Shown here: in pieces, positions 11,938 to 38,826 of the stretch | How positions within the stretch are numbered: position 1 is the stretch's first letter | Layout of the letters: each line of letters starts with the position of its first letter | DNA from: Cristatella mucedo | Lineage: Eukaryota > Bryozoa > Phylactolaemata > Cristatellidae | Direction of reading: 5' to 3' | NCBI GenBank assembly: GCA_009760855.2 | Contig: WPIO01000028.1 | Span: 1,736,001-1,800,000 of the forward strand | DNA length: 64,000 bases | Notes under the pieces: generated by a model | The model's database searches: none | Told to the model about the DNA's origin: nothing | The model's input: only the letters and a program-made list of their open reading frames with translations | Translations under genes and position numbers: made by a program

Positions 11938-13054
11938 CGCAAGAGGTCTGCCTCTTATACTTGGCCATAATCAACAGCATATTAGAAGATGTTCCATCTT
12001 TGCAAGCCTCAGGTTTGATGCAGCTTGGCAATAGAGACTAAACTTCACAAAATGACCAAATAAGAAAGCAAATAGAGCTTTCTAAGGTGCAGTCCAGCTG
12101 CTGCCTAAGTCAACCTGCGTGAGCATTGTGCACAGCCGGTGGAATGCACGGTGGAATGCTTTGTACAGTGATAACGGTACTGATCGCCTGATACTAAAAC
12201 ATGACCATCTCAAGTTCCGGAAATCATGAGTAGAGCATGTCATGTTGGCTCTTGGTTAAGCAGTCGGTGCTGGGCTTTCGTTGTAGACACCCTCTTGTAT
12301 GACAGGTGTGACACCAGGAAGCACAAACCTTGCTGTGCATCTCAAGGCAATATGAATTAAGGCCCTCTGCAGACATATGCTGACGGCATAATATGCTGCC
12401 ATTACTAGAAAGTACTATCTGCCATGACACACACCACGCCCACTCCAAGTTTTCCATACATCTTCACACAAGTAGTCAACTTCGACGGCACTGACCGAAG
12501 CACCACTTTGGGCTCAGCCCCTCCTTACCACAAATTTACTGAGTTTAAATAAGGCTTCTTCCGAAATCTGGGTTTCACATAGTGACAAAGACACTGCCTC
12601 TGGTGGAGATGCCATGCACTCTATAGCTATTCAGTTTGATCCGCGTGCAGTAGCAGCATTTTTAGGCAGATACGGGCAAATAGGTCAATTTAAAAGCCAG
12701 CAGTGCTGCTATGCTACAGTAAGTAACAAAACTGCATATGCCTATCACCTCCCCTACCAGTACCGACACCCTAATCTTGCTCTTATAGAATCGTACTAAA
12801 TGTTATAACAATCACTTAGACTTGAAGATGCTCAGTCAGTTCAATAATCTGCCTGTCTGTTTTTATAAGTACCACCCACTCCAACCTCTACAATGTACAT
12901 TAAAACAGGCATAATGCATTACAGATTGCTTTAAACTCCAAAGACCGTCATCAGCACTACATGCTCCCTGAAACAGCAACAGATTATCCTGCTATTTGAA
13001 ACTGCAACAGATTATCCTACTCCACTTGTACTTATTTTGACTGAAGGCGACAGT
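11938..13054. other. Unassigned, downstream of peflin
   Basis: A 77-codon minus-strand frame at 12224-12457 and a 61-codon plus-strand frame at 12614-12799 show no recognised motif. This interval is the most likely site of the short last coding exon and 3' UTR of the minus-strand peflin gene. I found no convincing match to the expected ending (about ten residues starting with Phe). Confidence 0.3.
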
Positions 13055-13115
13055 CAAGCAGGATCAGCACGAGACTCTGACACTAAGTGCAGGTGTGGGT
13101 TCGACTCCGGAAATC
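13055..13115 (+). mobile_element. tRNA-like fragment (SINE head relic)
   Basis: GCACGAGACTCTGACACTAAG followed by GTGTGGGTTCGACTCCGG resembles the anticodon-arm to T-arm half of a tRNA and contains a near-perfect polymerase III B box (GGTTCGACTCC). No 5' half or acceptor stem is visible, so it is not a functional tRNA gene; a relic of a tRNA-derived SINE is most likely. Confidence 0.45.
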
Positions 13116-13293
13116 AGCTATTACTATGTTATCAGTATTAATTAATTAAAATTAATACGAAACCTTTTAACCAAACGAGCATTGAATATAATAAGCAGCA
13201 TGGTCTGCAACAGCTATGAAATACAATGAGCTTCACTAGTTCGGCTAGTGGTACAGCCATTATGACATTAACATTCACCACTTGAGTACTTAC

Positions 13294-25960
<12,667 letters not shown>

Positions 25961-26435
25961 TATTCTATCAGCAGTGAATGGACGACAACTTACGATGGCG
26001 CTAACAGCTTGACCGAATGAACTGCTAGTCGGGTCTGAGTATGGCCGATATTTTATCGGAAGGAAGATGAACAGCCGATATAGTCGACGAGTTTTAGCGG
26101 TCTATATCTCACACTGCGCTGTGACAACGTAAATTTCGAGTGCTTCTTTCGTTTTTTGGAGGCGAACTCCGTTACATACTCGGTTTTACGAATCGGCTAA
26201 AATTGCAAGCCTTTTCGGAACGCCGTGGGTGCAAGTATGTACTCAGTAGTACGATAAGCCAAGGTCAAGGACCTGAGCGGAGGGGAAGTATATCTATGGG
26301 AGAGATGGCCACGAGTCAAGGCAAGAAACATGCCATTGCTTGATTCGCTGTAGAAGTGCTTTCGTATGTCCGCTTGTAGCCGGGTGATTGCCAGCTGAGC
26401 GGTTGCGTCGCGTTTTAAAGTCAGTCTGCCCAGTG
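25961..26435. promoter_or_regulatory. Head-to-head intergenic region, probable shared promoter of peflin and YIF1
   Basis: 475 bp separate the two divergent start codons and must hold both 5' UTRs and both promoters. No TATA box is placed convincingly. Visible items: CCGATATTTTATCGG near 26046 (perfect six-base arms), the word GCCGATAT twice (about 26042 and 26073), and TGTGACAACG near 26120, a weak CRE-like site. The sequence is CpG-containing and free of recognised repeats, unlike the flanking introns. Confidence 0.65.
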
Positions 26436-26463
26436 ATGGACGTGCCATCTGGATATGCATCTA
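26436..26463 (+). CDS. YIF1: YIF1 coding exon 1
   Basis: Nine codons, MDVPSGYAS, plus one base, then donor GTGAGT. The ATG has G at -3 and G at +4. An alternative upstream ATG (GGAGAGATGGCC near 26302) runs into a stop without a fitting donor, so this start is preferred. Confidence 0.8.
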
Positions 26464-29400
26464 GTGAGTGTCATTCTAAAGATTCAAGCTTTAGCGAGAA
26501 ACTCGACTTCACTTTGAGACCAGCGTCAGCAGATCTTGTATCGGGTTAGGGAAGTCCTGCTGATCTTGACCTGCTGAGTACTGCCCAGCATTGTCCATAT
26601 TTGTTTTTAATACGATCAAGACCTCTATACTTATGGATTAGTATTACTCTTCACTTGAATGATGCTCTGCTCTAATCTTTAATGACGTATGCCAACTGTC
26701 TCTTTAGCCGGCACCTGGCACTTGTGATTACCTTCGCAGAAAGACCAAGGCTCGGATGCTGACCCTCAGATGTCTCAGCCTTCTTCTTCTTCTTATAAAA
26801 TTGTAGCACCGAGGGGCAGAGGAGGTAGTAAAGTGAGAAGAGGTGCCACCGCGAGTGCCGGAAGGCCTCGACCCGACCTTTTCCAGGATGTTTCACAGCC
26901 ACCGTCCTACGCACCGTCAGGTAAGAAAGCACCATCCTGATCATGACATATTCTAATATGTTGTGAGCGGTAGAGTTTAAGCGAGTTTAATATTATTATT
27001 GACTGTATAGTTTGAGTGCGTTCAATTTACATGCTGTTTTTGTTATATAGACGCACCCAGCTCAGCTTATGTACCGCCTGCACCAGTGCCTTCGTTTGGT
27101 CCAGCAGCGACTCAACCATTTCCTGGTGCTGCCATCCTCTCAGACCCAATGGCTTCGATGGCCATGCAATATGGTGGTTCTCTGGCTGGCCAGGGACGAG
27201 AATATGTTGAAAAAAATGTAGGTATCAGTGCTGTCATGTTATAGTGAGACGAGTTACATGTCTGTGCCAGTAACTGTGTTGTCGTGATTGACCTGCTGCC
27301 AGCATTGTGCTGCATAGTTCTCGTTGGCTGCGTCCTCCTCAAACCTTTACGATTTTGTCTCACCGATTTTATCGCGGCTTGGGGATTGTTGGCTTCGTTC
27401 TAGATTTGAGTATTCCTTGAGCATTTACATACTGCATTATATAGCTTACTGCGTGCATTTGTAGTTGATTGAAGTTTTCAGGTGTTTATTTTTTTAACAA
27501 TATCGTCCTTGCTCGTCGTTTGTGCCAATCTGCTGCAGCAACTGATAAACTGAATGCTTTCCATCATGCCAACTTGAGCTCTCGCTTGTCGCCTGCCAGT
27601 TTTAGAGAGCTTACATGTGCACATACATGCACGCATTACTTTGGCTTTTGCCCTACTTTGCATTTATATCTCATCATATATATATACCTTATACCTGTAG
27701 AGACCCTCGTCCACCCTGTATGCAAGATGGGTTGTTGGCGGGGCCTGGCACATTCTTGAGCAAGACTTTGGCCAACCGTGCTTGCTGCTAACTTTCTCCT
27801 ATGCAGCTAGTACCAAGGCCCAAGTGAAGCTGGAGTAGGTCTTTTCCCGGCATTATCCCAACATGGGCATTTGATGTACTGATTTAGGCATACAGTTGAA
27901 TACATGCTTGCTTGGAGTATACTCGAGTGTCCGTAAGCGGGCACGTGCCGGCTAGTTAGCTGGTGCCTTTGGCATCTGACTTGTTATGAATCTACTCTGT
28001 TGGTATGTGAGCTGACATTAGTTGACACTGTTGCTAGCAAGTACGTGGCAATTTCCGCGAGTTGCTCACTATGGGCTGATTTTTTTAAGAAAGAGAGAGT
28101 CAGCTGAGTCAATAGCCTTATTTACGTAGCAGCCGAAGAGCCATAGTCGCTATGATCACCACTTGTAGTGGGCAATAAAGGATTGCATGGTCGTGAAGTA
28201 TGAGCATATTGCCCCTAGGCACGAGTATCGTGTGTGCTTGTGTGCTCGTTAGGTTTTCGGGCAGCGATTCCTTTCAATTTACCAAAACACATCAAAAGAT
28301 GTGCCGTGATGAGTGTAGGCTTGAATACTGCTTTAAGAAGTCTGGGTCAGGCGATGATCTGATCAGTTTTAAAGACATCCTCCAAGTCTATACCCAGAAG
28401 CTTAGAAAGCCAGGGCTTCTTATTTACTCGAAAATGGAAACGTGGCCAGTCAGACACAAAACAAATTTATTAGACAGTGAACCATTTACTTTCCTTTTCG
28501 GGAAGGTCTCACTCTCCGGATATAATGTTTCGGCCGATAAGTTTTTACCCACTTCGTTGAAAAAATTGCTTGTATAATACTACCTTCATAAAGCCATTTC
28601 TGACTAAAGCAAATGTTGAATCGCAAGCTGTGACCATCCTTGAGCAATTTCTCAAGGTTTCTTTATACAAAGTAGCTAGCCTAATAAAGTCTACTAAAAA
28701 AACGCTCATCTCCTGGAGACCTAGTATCATTCCCCACTCTTAGACCAGCCCTAATGTAGATTTGTAATGCTACACTTGATAATGAGCTTGTTCCAAAATC
28801 TTTCAAGTCAGTCGTAGTTTGACTAATACTCAAAAATCGCCGATTAAATTCTGAGATCCTAACAAACTATTACCCAGTTTCCCTTCTTCCTGTATGGTAA
28901 AAGGTTGTCGAAAAGAGTGTCGCTAAGCAGGTTGTAAAGCAGATCGAAGAGTACGAATCGTCCGAACAAGCTCAGCCGGGACTCAAGCGACACCATGCCA
29001 CTAAAAATGCTGTACACCGTATGACCAACGATATCCTAAGCAGAACTGGTGACAATGTTATTGACCTGGCCCTACTTAATCTGCGTTCGACACTATTGAT
29101 CACAATATCCTACTTGAACGATGAAGAACAGCAATCGTTCTGGCAGGCGATGCACTGGTGTGGTTCAAATCATACTTGTGTGATCATGTTCAATCCGTGT
29201 CGTGTGGTGTTCAAATGTCTTTCTACAGACCAGTCACCTGTAGAGTTCTGTAACGGTCTATTCTTGGTCCTTAGCTGATCTCAATTTATTTACACAAAAC
29301 CCCTTTGAAAACTAATTCGGGCCCAACGACTTGGCTTTCACTTCTGTGCTGCCGATACCTAGCTGTATTTTTTATTCAATTTGTCATAGTCTGCTGCAGT

Positions 29401-32400
29401 GACTGATAAACTGGATGCCTTGTAGACATTCGATCCAGGATGTCGGCCAATGTCCTGAGACTTTAAAAAAATGAAACCAAACTCTTACTCGCAGGCCATT
29501 CTGTGGCTGGACTAAAAGACTTGGCTCTTCTAATAGGTGACACTTTATGTGACTGTCACCATTTAGCCTTTAAGGCTATTCTGCTGCTATACAAAAAGAG
29601 GCCGTTAAATCAGCGAGTAGGTTCTTGGAATTCATTAGTCCTCATTGATAACTGCTTACATGTTGAATGTTTCATTAACACGACTGTCTCCACAGCTAGC
29701 CACCACGTCTGATTGCAATCTAAAATTAGGGATTGTCTACCATGATTGTTTGCTAGAAATCTAAGTAGCTCTCTGGTACTGCATAAGGCTAGATTACTGT
29801 AATTCAGTCTTGGCTGGGGTACCGAAAAAAGACGACTGCAGCTCATGATGACCATGGCTGCAAGGCTCGTCAATTAATCCTAGAGGTTTAAACGGTTTGT
29901 CTCCTTTGCTGAAGGAGCTGCAATGGCTACCGGTTGATCAACACCATGACTTTGCTCCTTCATACCTAGCTGAACTGCTCTACAAGTTTCAGCCTCCTTG
30001 TACTGGCAGGTCCTCTATGGAAAATAACTTAGCTGATCCATTCCTTAGCTAAAAGACCTTTGGCGACAGAAGCTTTTGCTCTGCAGGTCCTAAACGCCAG
30101 ACTAGTTCAGGCGTTTGTTGCAGTGAATCTAGATTACTGCAATCTCCTTTAGTCAGGACACCTGGCCGGTGCCCTTAGTCGTCTGCTGCTGGAGCAAAAC
30201 TCAGCTGCCGGGCTGGCCTGTCGTCTTCACTTGCTCCGGTGCCACGCCCCCTCCGTTTGGTACAAACCCGGCGAAACAGCAGCTAGTGCAAGCCTCTAGG
30301 GGCACGTGCGAGCCACTGCAGATAAGTGACAGGTCACGGGAAAGGAGGGGCTCGCTCCCTGATAGCCTGCCCAGAGCTGATCCAGCAGGCGGGTGTCGGT
30401 GCTGCTGGAGCACAGCGATGGCTGACAGCGACCGATGGGCTTTTCTGTGATGGTTTGTTCAAATCGGTCACATGTTTGAATTGGTCAGCAGACGAGGTCG
30501 AATTCTTTGCTGGAGGATCTTCACTAGCTTTTGATCCGGCTGATATGTTCATTTAAGGGCACATCCTGCAGCCTAAGCAATTTTGCTTGGGTCTGGCTTG
30601 CCATTACCGAGCTGACTTTTAGCGTGGACCGACAGGCTGGCTAGGTTTTACACTCAGGTCCTTGAGGTCGAACGGACTCGTTGTTCCCTCTCAGCCAGCT
30701 CAAGACAATGGGCCGGGGTAGCTCTTTTGCTTCAGTGGAGCTATTGTACTCCGAAATTCTTTACCAAAGCTCGTGTGGCTGGCAAGCTCTTGGCAAGCCT
30801 ATAAGACTAGCTAGAATTCTTAAGCCTTCAGTGCTATTTTTGGGGCTCTAGGACGTGGCCTTGCACGGTAGCGATTTAGGAGGGACAGGCCCACAGATGA
30901 AAAACATGGCTGCATCGTGCTTGGAAAGTGCAGCAAAACCGTGTACCCAAAACGAAGCCTACAGTATTGTTGCATTGAGAATCCCCAACTTAAACCTTTC
31001 CAAACAAGTATGTTGAGTGCCTAAAAAGAGGCTTAATTTCCTAAAGGTGCTCTACAAGTGCCTTATTATTATTATTAAAGGCAAAATTGTGTGCTACTCT
31101 TGATAGCATGGATCACTAGTGTCTTATAATGAACTGTTATTCGTTACTGTGCGTTCAGTTGTGGCACAGGCCCTGCGTTGCACACAGGCTCTCCGAATCT
31201 GGTATTGGCTTGTCTCTGATAAATTGTAATAGTGTTCCGTGTGATTCTAACCCTTGATGCTGTTTGTCGAGGATTATTTTTCATTTGTTGATGCTTTTGC
31301 TGTATTCACTGATCTTGGCTGCTCTGCATTTCAATTTTTCAGCTAGAGAAATATGTTTCAACTACAAAGATAAAGTACTACTTTGCTGTCGACACCACAT
31401 ACGTGGGAAAGAAGTTGTCGCTGCTGCTGTTTCCATATGCTCACCAGGTTAGCAGCTGTAGCAGTAGCAGCGTGGCCTGTTTGCCGTGATGGCACACTAG
31501 GTAAGGCGGTTGCTTTTCACGGCGTCGGTCCCGAAACACGGGTTCGAATAAGCTGTGGTGATAGCCGTAAACGCTCTCCTGTCGCTAGACCAGAAAGGCC
31601 ATTAAATCAGCTAGTATTGAGGATGTAGTCCACTTCAGTAGCAAGCCGTATGCAGCATCATTCTGTGATAGCAGTTGTGGTTGCTAAACTACTGTGCCTG
31701 TTTCGATTGTTATCCTGGCTGTTACGTTTTACAGTCTCCGCTGTTTCACATCACCGAAGTCTTTATAGCAAAACATTTAAATGGGTGTACCTTGACTAAA
31801 GCCCTTACCGTGGGATGAAGTGCACTTGCAGCTAGCTGTGGCATTCCTGCATGTAGCTTTGGATCGTGGCTATTGATTTATGTGTATCTTCTACTACAGC
31901 TCGTTACTTGGAGCAAACTCTTGTGCTGTCTATTGTTGTTAAAACATGCAAGTCTTTCTATGAAATCCTTATGGCGCTTTACAACTCGCTGCAAGAGAAG
32001 CAATAACTAATAGTTAGTAAAAAGCAAGGTATCATGCTTAGGCAAGCATGCAAACGCACACAGTTATCATGCACACACCTCAAATTCTGTGGAGACCGTG
32101 CATTTAGTTCGTACGCTCCCAAAGCCTGGAGCTCACTCCCGACTTGCGTCACAACATCCCGTGACTTGACCACATTTAAAAAGAACTTAAAAACGCACCT
32201 ATTTATGACAGCATTTAGTGGGTCCCTCTGATTTGTCCTTAGAGCAGCGGCTGGCTCTTCCTCATCCCGGCATTCGGCTGTCGCCTTTTTGTCATGCGCT
32301 CGGCGGTGTTGGGGTGTCAAGGAATTTGTCGGCATTGTGTGCAAGGTGAGAGCGCTGCTGCCCGTGCCGTGTCAGTCGTCTCTGCCGATGCCACACAACT

Positions 32401-35400
32401 CTCCGAAGCCTCAGTGCGACTTGCTCTCTGCACTGCGTTCGTTTGCTGCATTTTTACCCCGGCTCATTTTGTTCACAAAGTGGCCGAATCGCTGTTTGTG
32501 CATTCTAAATACCAGTCGAGCTCGTGTCTGCTTGCGCACCTCGTCGGGTTAAAGGAACATTTGGCCGTGTGCTCTGCTGCACCTAGTTTGAGCGGTCGCA
32601 CACCGAGTTTGAGCGGTCGCATGTGTGGCTATTCTCCACTACGGCCGACTCGGCTTGTTAGATTACGACAACGGCTGCTTCTCGAATGACCCAATGTGAG
32701 TTTAGCAAAATTTCTTTTTGCAACTGCTGAGATCCACCGGTCTGTGACTTTTGTTTGCTTCTATGCAACCATGTCTGTCGGTGCGCATGTTGAGCACCCC
32801 GGATGTGGTCCTGGAAGCAGCCACAGGTCCTTGACCTACCTCTCTGTCAAGCGCCTGCCAAATCTGGGCGTGCATCCACTGCTGTTCCTGCTAGTTGTTG
32901 CCAGTTTGACAGCTCCTTGCCAGGGCTCATCCGTGCTTGTGTTTGCACTGCAGAGTGCCTGACCTGGCTTGAGAATGGCGCCGGCTGTGGGCACAGAACC
33001 GTCACTGGCTCTCATGTACTGTGCTTGATTTCCGATTTTTAGCGAGTGATAGTGTTGGATTGACGTAGTACAGATAAGCCTAGCCGAGTCTTGACATTTA
33101 CTTCGTGGCTTGGTGGCCATTTGTAAACCCGATGCTACAGGACCTACTGTGCTGTGCCCAAGTACTGACGGTGCAAGCACTAGTGCGCAACTGGAGTTGT
33201 GTGCTACTTCTTTAAGGGCCTTTCAACAGTGCCTGTACAGGTGATTTGCTGTATGTCTCATCTCTCTCTCTCCTTCTGTAGGACTGGTCTGTTCCGTACA
33301 GTCCTGATACACCAGTGCAGCCTCGCTATGAAGTGAATGCACCGGACTTGTATATTCCAGGTAAGGCTTGCTTGCTTTGCCGTCCTTCAGTTATCTATAC
33401 AATTTTTTTTAGTTACCTTTTTCGTTTTGTTGCTTTTATTTTGCCCAAACAACCTGATCTTGTATGCCTGGGCTCGCGCTATATAGCTTGTGGCTTGTTT
33501 TTCATTTGGTGAAGCCATCTTAATTCTAGTGATGGGCTTCGTCACTTTTATCCTCACGTCAGCTATTGCACTCGGCGTGCAACACAGGTAAGAATCTGTT
33601 TGCGCTGACATACAAATAAACCGAACTCCTGCTCATAGGCCGGCTCAAGCAATACTGCTGGGCTAGGAGACTTAGCTCTTCTATTGTAATTAGCGATGCA
33701 ACCTTCACCGTGCGCTCGGAATTTTGGTGTCCTCTTTTGGTAAGTAACTGCTTAAAGTTTAGGCAAGGAGACTGCTTGCATAACTAGCCATCGCGTTTGA
33801 TGCCTGTCTGGGATTAGGAACTATCTACCTGTGTGGCCTGCTAAAAATTGAACTAGCTCACTGGTTCTGCTAGGCTGGACTATTGCAATTCTGCTTTAGC
33901 TTGGCTACTGAAAAAGGTACTGAACCTCTGCAACAGTCGATGATTATTGCTGCAAGGCTAGTAAAAGAGATCCCGCAGGTTCAGCCATTTGTCCTCTTTG
34001 CTGAAGAGCTTCTAAGGCTCCTGGAGGTCGATCAACAAATACAGAGCAAAAATCTTACTCTGACCTGCAAGGCCTGCATGGCTTGATTGCTTCATACCGA
34101 GCTGTGCTGCTGCTTCACCAGTTTCAGCTTCCTTGTGCCCTCAGGTCCTCTATGGACAATTAGTTAGCTGCTTTGTTCAGGTTGTTAAAAACCATTTGCG
34201 ACAGAAGCTTTTGCTATGCAGGTCCTAAACTGGAACTCACTATCACGATTCGTGTGCAATGGGGTCTACTCTTGTGCTGCCGACTGTAGCACATCATTTC
34301 CGAGTGTCCTGATTTGCTACTTCCATTCTACTCACTTTCTCAACTGCCCTCCTGCCACATCTATGCTTCTCACTTTCTCTTTGTTGAGTGAGATCAAGTC
34401 TGTTGGCTACGAAATGTGCACCGAAAGCTGCATGGGTGTTGAGTGCGCGACAGATTACTCTTTGGTGTAAAATCCACTTAGTTCATTGTGGCTTGGTTGA
34501 GTTGCAGACAGAGATGCATTGCATTAGATTACATTGCATGTCCACGAGAAGTGAAGTAACTTGGCAATTACTATGTTCAAGACAGACAAGGCAACTGCTT
34601 AGTTTTTCATCAACTCTAATCGCATTTGTGTGTCAGGCTGGGAGACCCACTATTATTGAGTAGCAGATGACTGAGTAGCAGATGACTGTGTAGTGGATGT
34701 GGTCATGTAGTGAAAGGTCGCCGTAGAACAGATTATCCAAATTTAATGCAGATGCTAGAGGAGATATGGTGACCGAGCCTATTTTCGACTTCTGCAACTC
34801 ACTGCTTACTGGCCTACCAGCATGTGCGATCAGGCGATTGCAGCTGGTGCAAAACTCTGCAGCTAGGCTTGCCTGTCGTGAGTTTCGCAGTTGCCACATT
34901 ACTCCACTTCTCGCCGACCTGCACTGGCTACCAGTCAAGCAACGGATTGACTTCAAGGTTTTGTCGCTCACCTTTAGGTCCCTTCATTCTATGGCTCCAG
35001 CCTATCTCTCAGATATACAACCCCATCAGGCCAAGCATCGTACCACCTGCTTTTCGGAATCCAACAGTCTACAAATACCTTGTATAAACCTTAAATCCTT
35101 TGGAGACCGTGCATTTAGTTGGTATGCTCCCAAAGCCTGGAACTCCCTCCCGACCTGTGTCAGAACATCCCCTGACCTGACCACATTTAAAAGGAACCTA
35201 AAAACACACCTATTTAGGACAGCATTTAGTGGGTCCCTGTGATTCGTCCTTGATGTGCTTATGAGGGATGACACTGTGCATGCTGCCACTAACCACATTT
35301 GCATGCTGACCCTGTGCATGTCACCCCTAACCATATTATTCATTTTGCTTGTTTTTCAAGCATGATTTTACTTACCATTCAATTGCATGTCCCTTTGCAG

Positions 35401-36926
35401 CAAATTTAAAGCGCCTAGAAAGAGATTAAGTTCTCTGAGGGCGCTTTATTGAGTGCATTATTATTATTGTTATTATTATTTTAAGGTTAGGTTTTTGCCT
35501 CTTAGTTGCACTCGGTTTTCTTGTAACCGTCATGTTTGTTTTACCGTCATTCGATTTAATTAAGTTTATTGCCATCTAAGTGTGAATGCCAGGAATGAAT
35601 GCTACAAGGCAGACGAGAGAGTTCGATGTGCTGGAAGTCAGGGATCAAAGCACAGGTACAGCTTTGTGTTATCAGCATAAGATGAAAGCCTAGATTGTGC
35701 TAGGCGATTACATAAGCAAGATGGAGAGCATAAATTGTAAACGAAAGTGGAGCACAAATTTGCTATGAATTTTGAGGTGTGAGCGCAGCAGCCATCCTAT
35801 TCGATTTTTACTGACATACGGAAGCCAACAGTCTCCCAGCTGTTAGAATCCTTTAATGCAGCTAAGCAAATCCATGATTTGGGCGTACCGCTCATTCCAA
35901 AGCAAAGATATCAATTGGGGATACGGGATAGCAATGTTGTCTTTCTTAAAGCTGGGTGAGACAGTAGCTTATCCTTGCTTCCATATGTATGCTACACTTA
36001 ATTTGTAGCTACTTTGACCTTGGCTGCAGGATCATCTTTGACCCCCTCCTCAGATACCAGCCTTCGCTGCTGCCTTATGTATATTACTGACCTTCGCTTT
36101 AACAGCCCCATGGGCCGGTGGGCATGTAGCTCTAGCATCTTAGATTAATCGATGTTGACCCTACTGATAATGAAAGCTGAGCTTAGCTCTAGACTGCTTG
36201 GTGGCCATAATCTATGGCAGTATTTGCAATCTTGAACTAGGCATGTCAGCATGGTCCAATGTTTAGCAGATCGTCATGGTTGCCTGTTTACCGTGTTCCT
36301 GCCGCCATGTATTTTTTGGCACCCTGTGAGGCCCGACCTCATAGCCATGTGTTCATTCAGGTTCACACCAGAAACCTTGGGTGTGCTTGCCAGCTCAGCT
36401 CTGGGCTACCTGCTGCTTGAGATCCTCCTCATTCTGCTTGCACTCTATGTGCTAAGCATCAGCACGGGCATCGGCTATCTCGACTGGACTGCGTACTGCA
36501 GCTATAAGTATTTTGGGTGAGCTGAGCGTGTGACTTCAGCATTTGTTTGGCTGTGTGAAGCCACTTGCTGAGATAAGGCCTTCCTGCACTGATATGACAA
36601 TGTTTGCATTCTTTGTGCCGAGACGTTGCTGAAGGGCCGCTTCTGAACAAGTTGTTGGCCATTATTTTACATCTTATCTTTGGGAGCTAATGATGATCGG
36701 TTACTGAGACCGATCAGTCTTAGTAATCTGTTCATGTCATCCCGTCAAATGCTTTGGAAAGCTTGCTGATTAATCGACACGGCAGGTGATTAGCGCTGAA
36801 ATGGCAGAAGTGTACGAGTATCATTATCAGCATGCGCAATTAATTCTCTGTGTGTGCGCGTGCGTTTGTGTGTGCATACGTGCGTGCTCACAGCTCGAAG
36901 TGTGTGCATGTGCTAGCGCTTGCGAA

Positions 36927-36964
<38 letters not shown>

Positions 36965-38787
36965 CGTGCGTGTGAGTGTGCCGTCGTGATGCGCTTGCGT
37001 GTGCTTGCAGTGAGGGAAAGATGGCATGAGCATGTTGCCGCTGCGCGGTTCGCCTTGCCTAGGATGGGGCGGTGGCGGTGCCATTTGCTACGAATAGGGC
37101 GCCAGGTGGAGGGCCAATGGCAACATTCGTTGCTGCCGCAACCGGCAGCTCGGTAGTGGCCGACTTGCATGTAAATATGCTTTGGTGTGTTGGTGTGGGG
37201 GGCACTATGCACACTTGTCTATGCATGCACAATCGTCAATGCGAATGCCATCGTCATGGTTATTAATGCCTGCCTTACTGCTTAATTGCATTTGAGATTC
37301 ATTAGTATAAGCCTGGCTGACTTGGTAGCCCGGCAGCCTTTAACAGGTGACCTAACGTTGAACTTTATATGCTGGCACTTTGCTTCCCTTCTAGGAAGAG
37401 AAGGATTTTATTTTTCTTAGGCTGTAGGGCTGCTGAATTTGTGCTGGCAATTTCATTGCCAATACAGGTTTTGGTGGCAAGTTTTGCCGCTCACCACTTG
37501 ATGTTCCTTAGCTGGGTTTAATTAGTTATTTATGAGGTAGTAGGTTGGCTGCCGTTAGGGGCCCAAACTCGGGTTCTAAAGGAAGGGCCTGCTAAATTCA
37601 GGGTCAGAAAGAGAATTTTTCCATTTGCTGTAGAATGCTAGTGCTGAGCCTGTGTGGTCTATTTAATCCGTGATGCTTTTTTTATAATCTGTTCTCGCCT
37701 GCTTTGTGCTAAGGGGATGCGGCTCTGCTTGGTAGCCCAGCAAAGCTATGTTTGTGCAGTGGCAGTGAAGCCTGGGTTTGAGCAGGGGCATTTATGCCTC
37801 TAGAAAAGGGAGGGGCAGGGACTTGTGACACCCGTATACCCACTCTCCCCTCCCCGACCGCCGCCAGCGACGAGCTAGCCCTTCTTTTAGAGCAATTGCT
37901 GAGAGCTTGTGGAATAAGCATCTTAAGTTTGCACTGAAAGTTTGCATCGATTGCAGGCTCCGCCCCCTACGTGATAATCCTGGCTCCACCCTTGCATATG
38001 CCCATACCTTTGTCTCATATGTAGAGTATGCGGAACATGGACATTGCGCCTCACGGTTTATATACAAAGGCTCGATGCGGCAGAGCTTGATTGCTACGGG
38101 TCATGCATAAGATCAGCTTTTGTAAAATGAAGTGTCGTTCAAGTATGTAGCTAGGCTGTGAGAAACCAGTCTGCCTTTGCATTCTAGTGACATTTCAGGT
38201 GTAGATACTGTATTCACGGCTGCAATTTTGTGTTATCTTGTAGTGAGACTGCTTTCTTTGCTGCAAATGCAAGGTAGCTCTCAGGAATGGTTTGTGTAAT
38301 TGCTGCTTCATAATATGACTGCTTTTGACCAGAATCGTTGGTTGTGGCTGGTTGTATAAGGGAACCCAACATCCGTTGTTCAAGGTGATGTCGGCTTTGA
38401 TAGTTGTTAGTGACGCTCGTGTTGACTTGGCTGGTGCTGCTATATTGTGATGTTTTTCTTTGCAGAATGGTGCTGACCATAGTCGGTGGCCTGCTAGTTG
38501 GCAAATTTGGCTATTTTCTGATCCTCGGTTGGACAGGACTGTCACTGGCTTTTTTCTTGGTAATTTACCTCTACTTTTGCAATTGAATTATCAGGGTTGC
38601 TCCACCTCACTTGTATTGATTTCTTATCCCTAGCTCATGCTTTGGCAGCATTCACTTGGCTGTTTGCCTTAGCTGCAATGCAGTCACAGCTTGGTATGCC
38701 TAGTATTTAGTAGTCGTCGTCAGTGCACTCACGCACTTACGTAAGCCCATCGGAAAGTGTGGGTAGATTGGTAGTCACTATGCATTC

Positions 38788-38826
<39 letters not shown>

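Noticed and set aside
13081-13115. Possible tRNA gene
   Set aside because: A good B box is present but no acceptor stem or D arm; judged a SINE or tRNA relic.
26140-26343. Upstream ATG frame before the YIF1 start
   Set aside because: It has no splice donor in a phase that fits exon 2 and no similarity to YIF1; the nine-codon exon at 26436-26463 fits both.
32294-32689. 131-codon frame in YIF1 intron 4
   Set aside because: No domain, overlapped by other frames, and located inside an intron of a well-supported gene; GC content explains its length.
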